From: Astropecten irregularis
Taxonomy: Eukaryota > Echinodermata > Asteroidea > Paxillosida > Astropectinidae
Direction of reading: 5' to 3'
Assembly: GCA_963971285.1 (NCBI GenBank)
Contig: OZ020250.1
Coordinates: forward strand, 14,492,499-14,556,498
DNA: 64,000 nucleotides
The translations under genes were made by a program, and so were the position numbers. Positions 10,936-23,900 of this stretch are shown here, in pieces. The first letter of the stretch is position 1; each line of letters opens with the position of its first letter. Below the pieces are notes generated by a model. It ran no database searches and was not told the origin of the DNA. It saw only the letters and a program-made list of their open reading frames with translations.

Positions 10936-11479
10936 ACTTCCACCATGCATTAGCTTCAAGTCTTAGTTGGTAGAGTAGTTTGTTTGTTTGATTCTTGGTT
11001 GCTTGCTTGTTTACTTGCCTACCCCGTTAGCTTGCTACTGCCTCAGTCTGTTTACACTCAAGGATTTGGTATAACTGTCGATTGATTCTGATCCTTACCA
11101 GCAACCTCGATCAAAAGATCATGCAGGAGTTAAGTCCATCAGAGTATAATGCACGTTAATGAAAGAAGCACTCAGTAATGTCCGTGGTAAATAACATGTC
11201 ACGTATACCTCACGATCTTAATGGGTAAATGTATCGTTTCTTCAGCCCATGTCGACTTAGAAATACATGTAGACGTTCAAAACAGAACTGTTATACGAGT
11301 CAGTGATATTTCGAAGGCCATTTTTTGATTACAGAACTAAATGCAAATTTTACCCATAGTTTGAAGAAAGTGTTGGAGAAACTTTGAATAAAATCCACGA
11401 GATTCGATTTAAACTCAGGGGTTGCCCTTTTTTAAAAAAGAACTGTTTTGTTTTAGTCAGTTTCGCCAGAAGCAACACC

Positions 11480-12310
11480 TGAAAATTGTTTTCATGCCTC
11501 AAGGTTGCTCGTTCAAGAATTAGATTATAACAGGCCATCGTACGGGATGATTATTCCCTATGCCGAGGAGGGAGGAGTGCCCTGCAACGTCCGGGGCTGT
11601 CATCTAATAATGACCCGTTCAAGATTTGATTTCTTGCGTGCTAATCGCCACGAGAGAGCAGAGGGACCGTACCTAATTGCTCGCCAAACCGCTCTCCTGT
11701 GTGGCTTTACCTTCAAACGACAGGACACGTGGGAAATGCTGTTTCGAATCTTTTCCCGCGGGTTCGCTATTTCATGGGTCCGTTCACTCCTAAACGTCCC
11801 GTGTGCCAAGGTGCTGCGTGCATCATCACCACGTATGATGGTTTGATTAATACCGGAGTGGTTTCTCTTGCGCTGTTTGTTTAGTGACTTCGTTTCCGCC
11901 AATTCATGTCGTTACTTGAACTCCCGTACGGTCCATTAGCAATCGCCCGGCAGTGATTCGCCGAAGGAGATTCGTCATAATTTGTGCCGTTGCGCGATAG
12001 CCTTCCTGTATCCTGTTTGGATAAACTGTTTTCTACAAAACCTCTCCAAAAATGAAGAAGGAAAAAAAAACGGGATGTGCGGTCTTCAAAGGAGCTGTGC
12101 GACCCGTCTTTTGCAATTTAGTTGCCATGCATGTGCTAATGCTAATGCATTAATTCCTTTATGTGTAAAAGACGTTGTATGGTTTTGTGCGTTTGCTGAA
12201 TATGAGATGGTTTGAGATGAACTCCAATAATGTATCTGTCTTGTGCAGGGGTTTGTCAAGTGGATGTTCTCACACGTGCGATTTTGAGTATAAAAACGGT
12301 CACAGTACAA
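11480..12310. other. Unassigned spacer, no recognisable gene
   Basis: A somewhat GC-richer block with a 113-codon ORF (11505-11846, +) that shows no motif, no splice context and no similarity I recognise. It could hold 5' regulatory sequence for NOX5, but nothing in the sequence proves that. Confidence 0.4.
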
Positions 12311-12314
12311 CTTA

Positions 12315-12434
12315 GGGCATGTTTGTTTATTGCACAGACTCACGGATTCTACTGATTCTGATCCCGTTTTAGCTGGCCTGCATAGGAGTCGGATCCCTAA
12401 ATATGGGATCCTTTGCGTTAAACAAACAGGCCCC
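12315..12434. repeat. Fold-back family J, copy 1
   Basis: Ends GGGCATGTTTGTTTATTGCA and CGTTAAACAAACAGGCCC face each other around GGATCC-containing arms. The same right end recurs at about 25876-25893. Confidence 0.6.
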
Positions 12435-12889
12435 TATTATACACTGTGAACAAAACACGACAAATCGCGACGGCTGCGTGCGTAGTGTCCAATACTGATC
12501 ATCCATATAAGCGGCTAACGTACATTTTCCAAAAAACGGTCTTAATTAGACTACTCCCTACTCATCCTCATTAATGATTAATTAATTAGTTTTTCCAAAT
12601 ACTGGTGATCATGATAGCCGACTTTATTCCGTTTTCCAAAAGACGGTTTTAATTAAACCACCCCTCCTTATTAATGAGTTTATAATTAATTGGTAAAGAT
12701 GTGCGCTAACCGTGAAATCGCCAATTATCCCATGCAACTGTACAAGGTTACGATTTGCGCAATATGTCAGTGACTGGCCACTGCAGGGCATGCGGACAGT
12801 GTTCAATCTTTTTTAAAGGTGCACTAACAAGAGTCGTATTATTCATCTGGACGGCGCTCAATGAAAACCAAAGTATGATACTACCTTTA

Positions 12890-13215
12890 AATGTAGTATC
12901 ATACTTTGGTAAGAAACCAAAACAGAAATGTTCACAGATTTACCTATAACTTACAGGGTATGAAGATGGTGGTGGTAGAAACATGCCGTTAAAACCTTTC
13001 CGCCTGAAATGGTGTACCGGTATTAATCTTTGAAAAGATCAAAATAAAAGAAAAAAGACTTAAGAAATACTGTGGCTGATTATCACTGTTTTCTCAAATA
13101 ATGAGCACCGTATGGGACTGAAATTTTCACAGATGACTGTTACTGTATCTTCCTTGATATTTTTACCCATGAATCTGTATTTCTTTGACAAAAACCAAAG
13201 TATGATATTACATTT
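12890..13215 (+). repeat. Fold-back family A (TTAA-type MITE), copy 1
   Basis: Family A is about 360 bp, with ends AGGTAGTATCATACTTTGG. Its plus form carries GGTATGAAGATGGTGGTGG early and CCCATGAATCTGTATTTC late. Here a stray 28-bp right end (12863-12890) abuts the full left end, so two copies once lay side by side. The right end has drifted. Confidence 0.8.
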
Positions 13216-13229
13216 ATCTGGATAAAAAG

Positions 13230-13505
13230 TTAATCCTGCCAAGTCGACTTATAACGACCCCTAAGTCGACTTAAAGATCATTTTTATCTCGCCAAGTCGA
13301 CTTATGAAAGAAGGGAAGTCGAATTGTCCTGAGGTTAGTCATGATCATAAGGATAAGACGACTTTTTAGATGCACTTCGTCGACGTTTGACCAGAAAGTT
13401 TTTCAGGATAAGTCGACTCCCTGTTTTCACTAAAGTTTATCTTTAATGAGATTAATTGCTGAAGAGAAGACGACTTGTACCACTAAAAAGGTTGACTTAG
13501 CTAAA
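13230..13505. repeat. Cluster of AAGTCGACTT palindromes
   Basis: Perfect 10-bp palindromes AAGTCGACTT lie at 13241, 13263 and 13294. AAGTCGACT is at 13410, and AAGACGACTT-like variants occur between 13310 and 13490. The block sits between two family A pieces. Confidence 0.65.
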
Positions 13506-13604
13506 TATTATGTGGGTATCTGAACAAGTGGAAGGGCACTCGTGGACCTCCGTACATCTGACTATCATCTTAGCAGTGTGTTGTTTCATTTCTTTGTGTC
13601 TTTT

Positions 13605-13882
13605 AAGGTATGAAGATGGTGCTGGTAGAAACATACCGTTAAAATATTTCCGCCTGAAATGATATATTTATCCAGAAATTAGTAAAACAAAGACCGAAAA
13701 CAGTTTTGATCTCGGGGTACGATTTTTATGTTTTATAAGGAAATTGAGTTGGGTTTTCGCTGTTCTCGTTACTCAGATGTCCGATTGAGCTCAAATTTTC
13801 ACAGGCGTGTTATTATGCTGGATCGGACAAAGTGTGAGTGCTGTTCTGTGACGTTTACCAATCATGTAATATACCTTTAAAG
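13605..13882 (+). repeat. Fold-back family A, copy 2 (diverged)
   Basis: Shares the GGTATGAAGATGGTGCTGG block and ends AATATACCTTTAA. The middle and right halves are strongly drifted. Confidence 0.65.
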
Positions 13883-13885
13883 ACT

Positions 13886-13950
13886 CACCTCCTGGCTCCT
13901 CGTTAGATATTGACATTCGTGTCATCTCCATCAACTCCGGGAGCGCCATC
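13886..13950 (-). CDS. Possible first coding exon of an unknown minus-strand gene
   Basis: On the minus strand an ATG opens a short frame, MALPELMEMTRMSISNEEPG, that runs into a strong donor (GGAG|GTGAGT). A longer ATG frame upstream (MFEFNGKLARDG) stops at about 13900. No downstream exon is recognised, and the product is unknown. It may equally be chance. Confidence 0.2.
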
Positions 13951-14349
13951 TCTGGCTAGCTTCCCGTTAAACTCGAACATGATCCTTCAATGACTATACG
14001 CACACGTTAGCTGATGCTCTTCGGATTAGAATGACATCAATCTGCACCTTTACAAGGAAAAACACATCACTGGTAATTGCGCGTTAAAGGTAATGGATAA
14101 TGGATATACAAGTTGAAAGAAACGACATGTACACTGTCACAAATCCTGACCCAAATGCCCTCTAACTGCAAACAAATGAATTTTCTGGCACGAACCATCG
14201 GGCTAGAGTGGTCAGTATATTTTCAATCGCGTGTCTTAATTTATCTTTACATTATATAATTTTGATAGATGAAAACCGACTGTGCATGTGAACCGAATAT
14301 CGATATTATAATAATTTTGGGAGCCGAGCAAACTATTTTGCGACTGCAA

Positions 14350-14632
14350 AGGTAATATCATAGTTTTTTTGTCAAGAAATGCAAATTCATGGGCCAAAAT
14401 ATCAAGGAAGATACATTAACAGTCAGCTGTGAAATTCCCAGTCCCATACGGTACCCATCACTTTTTGAGAAAACAGTGAAAAACACGGGGGCAATTGGTT
14501 TTACTCTTTTCTGGATAAATACAGCATTTCAGACAGAAAACCTTTAGCGATATATTTCTACCATCTTCATATCCTGTAAGTTATATGTATAAAGATGTCG
14601 GTATTGGTTTATGTTATGGTATCACCTTAATG
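14350..14632 (-). repeat. Fold-back family A, copy 3
   Basis: Minus form with GGTAATATCATAG at the left and TATGGTATCACCTTAA at the right; internally shortened. Confidence 0.75.
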
Positions 14633-14937
14633 CCCTATAGTCACTGATCGTAATTCATAATAATTATGCAAATGAGAGGCATGGCGCACCAGGTTTTTGG
14701 ATTAGCTCTCGTCGGTATAGGCCTTACTTTTTTCGCGGCGTTTTTTTTAACATACAAAGGAAAAAGTACAGCATTTTCTTTCTTCCCTGTCTTTCCCCTG
14801 TATGGCTTTAAAACAACATATCTCGGAGTTCGTAGCTCCATGATAATACATTGTCGCTCTACCAGTTTTGTTGAGGACCACACCTTAATATCAAATGTCA
14901 ATTTTTACAAAATTGTCTCTGTCCCAATGTTATCCAG

Positions 14938-17900
14938 GAATTTTTCGCCAAGCGTTTCTTCGCGCTCTTCGACGCTGACAACAGCGGCACCATCAGTCTG
15001 GACGAGCTGATGGACGGACTGCGCATGCTCACGCACGGAGAGCCAGCCGAGAAACTCCGGTTCCTGTTCAATGTGTACGACGTAGATGGTGGGTCAAAGT
15101 TCACGTGTCCCTTACCCCGCCCCCTTTTGTGGTTCTCTGTTCCTATTGGTTAAAAAAAAAACACGACCACGTGGGCTTCAAATAATAGACCGATGTTTGA
15201 AATTTGGTTTTAAGCGTGGACTTTGTATACAAGTGCAAGGTATTTGGCACGCGTTGTCACAATAGACCACGTGCTAATGACGTCAATGCCACGTCATCTT
15301 GGAGGTAAAACGAGGACAAAATAATAAAAGCCCTTCACAATTTACGTGCGGCGTGCAGAACGGGAAGATAAGCTTCGTTCTGTTGACCTCAAACCAAGGT
15401 TAACCCTAATCAAATGACGTCATGTGCATATTTATAGACACTAATACTCAGAACTGACCGATTGATTGGTTAATATTTTTCTCGAGTTGAGTGCAGCGGC
15501 CACACATTCTGACTGCCAAGGCTCGTACGTGTCAAGAACAAAACAATAACAAAAGCAAAATTAACGGAAGCAATTATTGGCCACAATAAATTCAAATTTA
15601 CATTTTTGAGGAAGAAAGTTAAAACTAGTATTATGGAGGGAAATGTTGGAACAAAATTGTCCACAACCTTAGTTCAATAGTGTCCATGTCTTAACGAAAC
15701 CACTGTGGCCGATTTCACTAAGATTAATCTTAAGATGAGTTGTCAGTATCACCATAGTGATGTGTAATGTGTTATCACACTTTGCCCAGCAATTTGGATG
15801 AATTCACACTTAAGATCAAACTTGGTGCTTCGTGAAATCGGACCCAAGGCTTGAGGCTAAGCTTGTGACTTATTTCGCTACTATTTCGAGATTTTGAGGC
15901 CCCAAAACGAAACGAAAAGACTGGGCCGCATGACGAAGCCAAAGAAAAACTCCAGCTCCACCTATCTCACACCAATTATTTGACAAGACAATCACAAGAC
16001 AATCACAAGAGGGTCTTGTGATGGTCTTGACTACAACTCTGGTGTGGCCACTCACATCCCTCACATGGTAGCAGTGTCCGTATTAAAGCACAAGATTTAA
16101 TATCTACCGTCCTAATGACTATACATCGCCGTCGTTCTCTCTGTTTTGTTTGTCCGTTCCTTTGCCCCCAGGCAGCGGTCAGATCGACCACGAGGAACTC
16201 CGGACAGTTCTGGAGTCGTGCATGGAGGAAAGTGCCTTACAATTGAGTGCCAGCGTACTGGACGATCTAACCGATGCCTTGTTCGAAGCAGCTGATGAGG
16301 ATGGCAGCGGGGCCATCTCATTCGATGAGCTCAGACAGGAACTGGAGAAATACCCGGATGTGATGGAGAACATGACCATCGGGTAGGCATGGGCAGTGGG
16401 CGGGGTTTCTTTTACCAAAAATGAGGAGGGATATTCATACCAAAAGTTAAAACATAGCAGGTTTTTTATATAGCGCCATTCCATTTAGATCATGGCGCAT
16501 ACCATTATTACCCCTTGTCATCGGGACCCACTTCATTAATACATTCCTGAAACCATCTCAACTACCTGGGTAGTACATGTATGCAGCCCCGGCTACTGTA
16601 AAGCGCACAAAGACCAATGAAGCACCCAAAGTCATCTCTACCCTCACAGGTACCTATTTACTTGTGGGTGAAGAAAAGCAACATTTCAGAAAGCGTCTTG
16701 CCCAAGGATGCAAGCATCACTAGCCCATGGCTGGATTCGATCCCACAATCTGTAGATTGACTGTACAAAATCTTGAGTACGACACACCAGACCACTAGGC
16801 CACAGCACCAGCAAGTTCTGGCGACGGGTATAAGCACACACTGCCTGAAATGTTGGGTTACCGCCTCTTATCAGTCATGCTGTCTCAAAAGAGTGTAATG
16901 AATGGTGTCACAGCAACCATCCCATCACGCCTCCAAAAGCACTGCAATTCTAAAATCTATACACAGCCTAAAAAGAAAGAACATGCAATAGGATCGAAAC
17001 GTCAGGTCCTACTAACTCCAAGCAATTTATATATTTCAGATCAATATTTTGGTTGATGAGCAGTTTGCAGCAGTTTATCAAATCAATTGTTTTGGTAAAG
17101 TCTGTCCAATTGATGTGTCTTCTTTGGCTGGGATTCAGGTCAAATGAAATCAGCAGTTTATCACTACTTGTATGAGATGTATATAATTATAGAGATCTGA
17201 AAAGTATTAAGTAATACAGTAATTTTAGTTGCTTGATCAATTGGCTCCATCTATGTGAATGAATATGTGTCAGTCAGTGAAATTATGTCAATCAGGTGGT
17301 TGTTCATGTGATTCTAGAACCGAACCTGGAGACCGTCGAGGAGTAAATAGATAGACATATTGAGCTGCGATGACTGACTGATAACTCATTGCTGTTTTTA
17401 TTCTTTCTTCAAATCTCTTTTATCGCCACCGTCAGGGCCGCAGGATGGCTGAAACCACCGGACGACGAGCCCAAGGAAGGATGCCGAGTGCCCCGCTACC
17501 TAACCCCCAGCTACATCCACAACAACCTCCGCAAAGTCCTCTTCGTCATAGCCTACTGCCTTCTCAACGCCACCCTGTTCACGGAAGCCGCCTACAGGTT
17601 CGCCTCCAACGGTGCCAACTGGTGTATCATCATCGGTAAGAGACCGTATACGTATACCGTGAAAACCAACAAATCCACGGCTGTCATGATGAGCCGTTCT
17701 CGGTGACACACGACGGAGTCAGACTTCGTTTTAATCTTGTGGACATGACTCGTATACAAATCGACAGGACGGCACCAAACGCGTGTAATTCACGCAGTCC
17801 CTTGAGTTGTCCGATTACTGGCTTAACATCGTGTATAGTACGGCTCTGGGTCTTGACGTCGCGATTGAGTGGGAACCATAAACCCTCACAAGGCTGTATT

Positions 17901-20900
17901 GAGTTGCTAGTCAAAATAGCCTCAACGATTGCACCAGTAAATATACCCTCAGACTTATTGTTTTACATGTAGAGAATTATGAGGAGCGCACAGTTGATAA
18001 TTTGAAAGGATACTCTAGTGCAGTGGTTTATATGGGGATGAATTCCCTGCTGAACGCACTGCTTATCCAGTTCCCAATCAATTTTTTGACTTCCAATTCA
18101 AGTTGAGGTCACAGTATGTCCTCCAGAGAGAGACGTCCAATTTCGATCTTGTAATTGGTGTGACTGTAAAAATGTTCCGTTGGCGCCAGAATAAGTCAGC
18201 CTGTGATCAGGGAGGCAATGATTAAAACAATCGTCCTTTTTTCCTTTTGACATCTATATTTCAGTTGCATAATTATTTTGAGTCTGGCGCTCTCTTGGGT
18301 TTCATTCTGCTATACCCATGTTACTTTTCCTTGTGTAGGTCTAAATTTACTTCCTTTGATGTTTAAAGGTAGCATCATACTTCGGTAGCCTACCGAAACG
18401 GACATCTCCACGGATTTACCTATAACTTACAGGGTATAAAGATGGTGATAGTAACAAACCATTCATTTTTGTGTGCCTTAAATGCTGTATTTCAGAAAAG
18501 AGAAAAACCAATGACAAAAAACAATTTTGATCTTTTAAAGATACAAAATATCGGTGAAAAGTATTAAGAGTTACTGTGGGCGTTTTTTTTTTACTGTTTT
18601 CTCAAAAAGTGGGCTTCGTATGGGACTGCAAATTGCACAGATGACTGTTACTGTATCCTCCTTGATATTTTTGCCTATGAATCCGCATTTCTTTGAAGAA
18701 AAAAACCAAGCCCTACGATCGATCGTAAGTCGAGTTATGAAGGATAACCCATCGTATCCTACGTATGACTGCAATGCATCATATTATAAAGTCCTGCTAT
18801 TTATAGTTCGGTGAAATCAACCCTAGAACGCCAGGCCTTCTCGGGATCTGATGGGCAAATTCAGTTCTAACAGAGTGTGTTGTTGTCTCTCCCCCTTCCC
18901 CATCTCAAACAGCTCGAGGCTGCGGCCAGTGCCTGAACCTGAACGGCTCCCTGATCCTGGTCCTGATGCTCAGGCAGACCCTGACCTACATCCGCTCCAC
19001 CCGAGTTGCCAGGTTTCTGCCCATAGATCAGCACATCATCTTCCACAAGACGGTGGGTCTGATCATCGCCGCACTCAGCCTCGTCCACTCCGTAGCCCAC
19101 GTTGGAAATGCAAGTGAGTGTAATATAAGTTTATAACTAGAGCTGCTTGAACTGCAGTCCCTGGATCTAGGTTCAACACCTGACTCAGACCACAGCCAAA
19201 AACAACACAAAGCTATCAAGCAGCATAATCATAACCAGAGCTGCTTGAACTGCAGTCCATGGACCTAGGTTCACCACCTGACTCAGACTACAGCCAAAAC
19301 AATACCAGCTATCAAGCAGCATAATCATAACAACAGCTGCTTGAAGTGCAGTCCATGGACCTAGGTTCACCACCAGACTCAGACCACAGCCAAAAACAAT
19401 ACAAAGCTATCAAGCAGCATAATCATAACCAGAGCTGCTTGAACTGCAGTCCATGGACCTAGGTTCGCCAGCAGACCCAGACCACAGCCAAAAACAATAC
19501 AAAGCTATCAAGCAGCATAATTATAACCAGAGCTGCTTGAACTGCAGTCTATGGACCTAGGTTCACCACCAGATTCAGACCACAGCCAAAAACAACACAA
19601 AGCTATCAAGCAGCATGATCATAACAAGAGCTGCTTGAACTGCAGTCCATGGACTTAGGCTCACCACCAGACTCAGACTACATCCAAAAACAATACAAAG
19701 CTATCAAGCAGCATAATCATAACCAGAGCTGCTTGAACTGCGGTCCACGGACCTAGGTTCACCACCCAACTCAGACTACAGCCAAAACAATACATAGCTA
19801 TCAAGCAGCATGATCATAACAAGAGCTGCTTGAACTGCAGTCCATGGACCTAGGTTCACCACCAGACTCATTTTAACAAACGAAGTGTGTCCAATAAAGC
19901 TATGCAGTGACATGATTGTTTCGTTGAAACGACGTGAGGCAGAAGTCACGATAGAGGAATCGAACCGTAGACTTCATGCTTACCAGAAATTCCCAGGTCA
20001 TGGCTGCCCCATGGAACCTTAACGAACGCACCCAAAGATCGAGTGCTCCCTTTAAAGTATACGGGTTCCCCGAGCCCTGACGGATAGAAATAGTCATATC
20101 AAATTGAGGTGTATACGAAGCAAGTTCCATTCCGCAGGAGTCAATTTGTCAGCTGGGTTCTTTTGGAGTTAAATTGCCTATACATGGTACCCGCTGGGAT
20201 ACACAGTGTATAACGGCATTGCACGCCACCCTAATCGGAATGACACAGACAACAAGGGCTATATCCAGTATTTTTGGGCTATATCGTTGTTCCCCCTTGT
20301 GCGACCCCCTACACCCCAACTATGTAAACGTCAAATTGAGATCTCTATTTGTGAAAACAAATGATTAATTCGACGGTGTTTCATTTCAAATTAGCTTCCA
20401 AAAAATTGCAAAAATGTCTACGTAATTGTAAACCAAATGGGAGCTAATTCCAATCAATCTTTTAACACGGTATTACAAAGGGCAGGTCTGTGTACAAGGC
20501 AGTATCATACTTTGGTAAGACACCAAAACAGAAATGTTCACAGATTTACGTATAACTTACAGGGTATGAAGATGGTGGTGGTAGAAACATACCATTAAAA
20601 TGTTTCCGCCTGAAATGGTGTATTTATCCAGAAATTAGTCAAACAACGACCGAAAATCTTTTTGATTTTTTAAAAGATCAAAAAAAAAAGAGAAAATACT
20701 TAAGAAATACTGTGGCCGTTTTTCACTGTTTTCGCAAAAATGGGCACCGTATGGGACTGAAATTTTCACAGATGACTATAATTGTATCGTCCTTGATATT
20801 TATGCACATGAATCTGTATTTCTTTGACAAAAACCAAAGTATGATACAACCTTTAAGCAGAGTGTACACTGTCTGCATTTTCGGTAACAGTCTCGGTAAC

Positions 20901-23900
20901 ATGTTGCCTAGGTAGGCCTACATGTACGTTGTTGCTGAAAAAGTTGTCAGTGTACACAGAGCAAAACGAGTTCGGTAACATGTCGCAGCAAAATCTCCTT
21001 AACATGTTGGCCAAATGTTGCTAGACAAGTGTACACATAAGGGCCAAAGTCGTGTTGCCAAGGTGTGTTTCCCTAACTGGGCAACATACAGAAAATGTTA
21101 CCGAAATGGTTGACTGTGTACACTCTGCTTTGGTATACATTTGGACAAAATATACGTTTAAAAAAAGACACAGAACCAAAGAGAACTTAGGAGCGTTCCA
21201 CCGAAGTCATCGTAACTTACTATCAATCGTAGGACTTGGGATGCGTTTATTACAGCTCTATGTAGAATACGATGGGTTATCCTTCATATTAATTCAAGGA
21301 ACGATCGATCGTTACGGCTTCGTGAAATCGACCCCTGGTTAATACAAACAATGGGAGTTGTGAAGCAAGTAAGTCTATGAGCTTTTGGCTTTAGGACTAC
21401 CAGCAACTTACTAATACTAATTAATCTAGCTCCCCGTCTCCTCTTTCTACGAAATTGGGTGTGAATTCCGTAATCCTCTATTACCCTTCGCACCGAATTT
21501 GTTTCTGTGGGCCAAGTTAGTTGCCATTTCACCCTCCCCCTTTTCACTGTGGTTCCCCTCGCATGCAAATGATCCTATATTGCATTGTCGATCAAAGGAC
21601 TAATACCTATATAATACTCTTGATTTGAAATGAAGATAAGACATAGCCATTACTTGATGTTAATGAACTTTCCATGATAAACGCAATAAAATGAAATAAC
21701 TTGACTCACAAAGCCAGACTGACCTGCAAGGGTTATTGCACTGCAGTGCAATAACCCTTGCAGGTCAGTCTTTAGATTCCCAGAAAGCTATTTCATTTAC
21801 TGATGTTTTTGTTCCTCCCAGTCAATGAGTATGACACTTGATTTGCCCTAAGCATCTCCCATGGCTAACGGTAGCACTCATTTCAACTGTGGGTTTCTTG
21901 AACGAGCATGTAAAGCTGTTACTATAGCGAAGTGCCCTAGTTCATTATGGCACTACACTGCATGCACATAATGTGCATGATGCTGGTTTTTAACCAAAAT
22001 GAGACGTGCCATTCACCTTGCGTTCTTCACACAATAAATTATTCTCATATTAAGATGCACACAATTAAAGCTTGGGTTTGAAACACATGTACGGAGTATA
22101 CCTCTTAAATTGTAAACCAGTGAATTGTGCTGGTACCCATTTCCATAATTTCAAGACCTTTATAAAAAAAAAACCCCGAGACGCCATCTGGCGAATTTTA
22201 AAACTGCCATCCATCTACATGACTTTTGCCAGCTTGAAACATCTATGCGCGGATTACAATCAAGGGATATGGGGCCAATTTCATTTTCCTGCTTAGCACA
22301 AGAATTTTCTAACCATGAAATTTCTGTCTTAATTAGAAACAAAACAGGATAAACAACCAAATTATTTTCATGTGTTAATTGTGTAATACTTGTGATTGTT
22401 CTCTGGCTGTTGTTCACTGACCATGAATGTGAAAATAAAATATCAATGGTGATTAAATTTATCGGCCAAGACATTTTCGTGCTAAGCATTTTTTTGTGCT
22501 TATCAGCTCCATGAAATTGGCCCACGATGTGATCTATGGTGATTCTTCGCAAAATTATACTGTCCATCTGCACTGTCTACAGATTTACATTATAAATCAC
22601 TAACCAAATCGTTTCATACTCTTTTTTCATCAAGACAAGATACTTGCATTGGAATTAAGCACCACTGGAAAAATATGTAAAGAAATAAGAAGACAAGACT
22701 TAAAATTCAATCTTTCAATTTGGTTGTATTTTTTTTGGCCGTGGTCCCCGAGGCGATTTCTACGCTTCGTGCATGGTTTTGTCATCGAGTCAGGATTTGT
22801 GTATTTTTGCTTTTTTGATATTGAAGGTAAACATTGCCTCCGTGGTATAAGGCATTACCCAGACGAAGGACCGAATCTGAATCCGTAAATCCATCCAATC
22901 TATTTGGTTAAAATATTTTGACCTTCACGAAGGATAGCTTCAAGTTCAAGTCATGGACAATATGCCAGGATATATCTGTGGGACTTCTTGAAAAAGACAA
23001 ACCTCGCAGTTGCGGTGTTTGTGTGTGGGCGCAAAAATACATAATAATAGCGGAAAGAACGATTTGAGATAGCTTCAAGGTAGCTCCATGCGGGGTTTTG
23101 TTTGGCAAGGAAATGCAGATTCATGGGCAACAATATCAAGAAAGATACAGTAACAGACATCTGTGAAATGTCCAGTCCCATACGGTGCCCACTTTGTGAG
23201 AAAACGGTGAAAAACACTCACGGTATTTTTCAAATTTATTCACAGGAGTTTTCATCTCAGCCCGGGATTAAAATTGGTTTTGGTAATTGGTTGTACTCTT
23301 GTATGGGTAAATACAGCATTTCGGGCAGATATCTTACGTTTCTACCATCACCATTGTTAAACCATGTACGTTATAGGTAAATCTGTGAAGATTTCCGTTT
23401 TGCTATGCTAAGTAACATGCTAGTAGCCTTAAATATCCGTGTATAACCGAAAATTGAATATAAAAGATAACACAATTCTGATACCAGGGATTTGAGATAT
23501 ATAAGCAGTTGCTTTTAAAATGTTGGGTTATCCCAATCATACTTTGGTAGTATACCGACAGAGAAATCTTCACAGATTTACCTATAACTTACAGGGTATA
23601 AAGATGATGGTAGAGTCACAGCGTTAACATGTTTCTGTCTGAAATGCTGTATTTATCCAGAAAAACGTAAAACCAAATAACCCCACACACTTTTAATCTT
23701 CGGAAGATAAACAAACCTGCGAAAAGATTTTTAAAATACCGTGGGCGTTCCCCCCCCCCCCCTCAAACATTTGGGACTGGGAATTTCACAGATGACTGTT
23801 ACTGTATCTTTCTTGATATTTTTGCTCATGAATCTGCATCTCTTTATCAAAAAGCAAAGTATGATATTACCTTTAAAAGTGAGTAATTACCACTGCTTAC

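Noticed and set aside
11505-11846. 113-codon plus ORF, overlapped by a 100-codon minus ORF
   Set aside because: No motif, no splice or start context, and overlapping frames on both strands suggest only a GC-richer patch.
19130-19870. CRISPR-like array
   Set aside because: Whole 98-bp units repeat without unique spacers, in animal intronic DNA.
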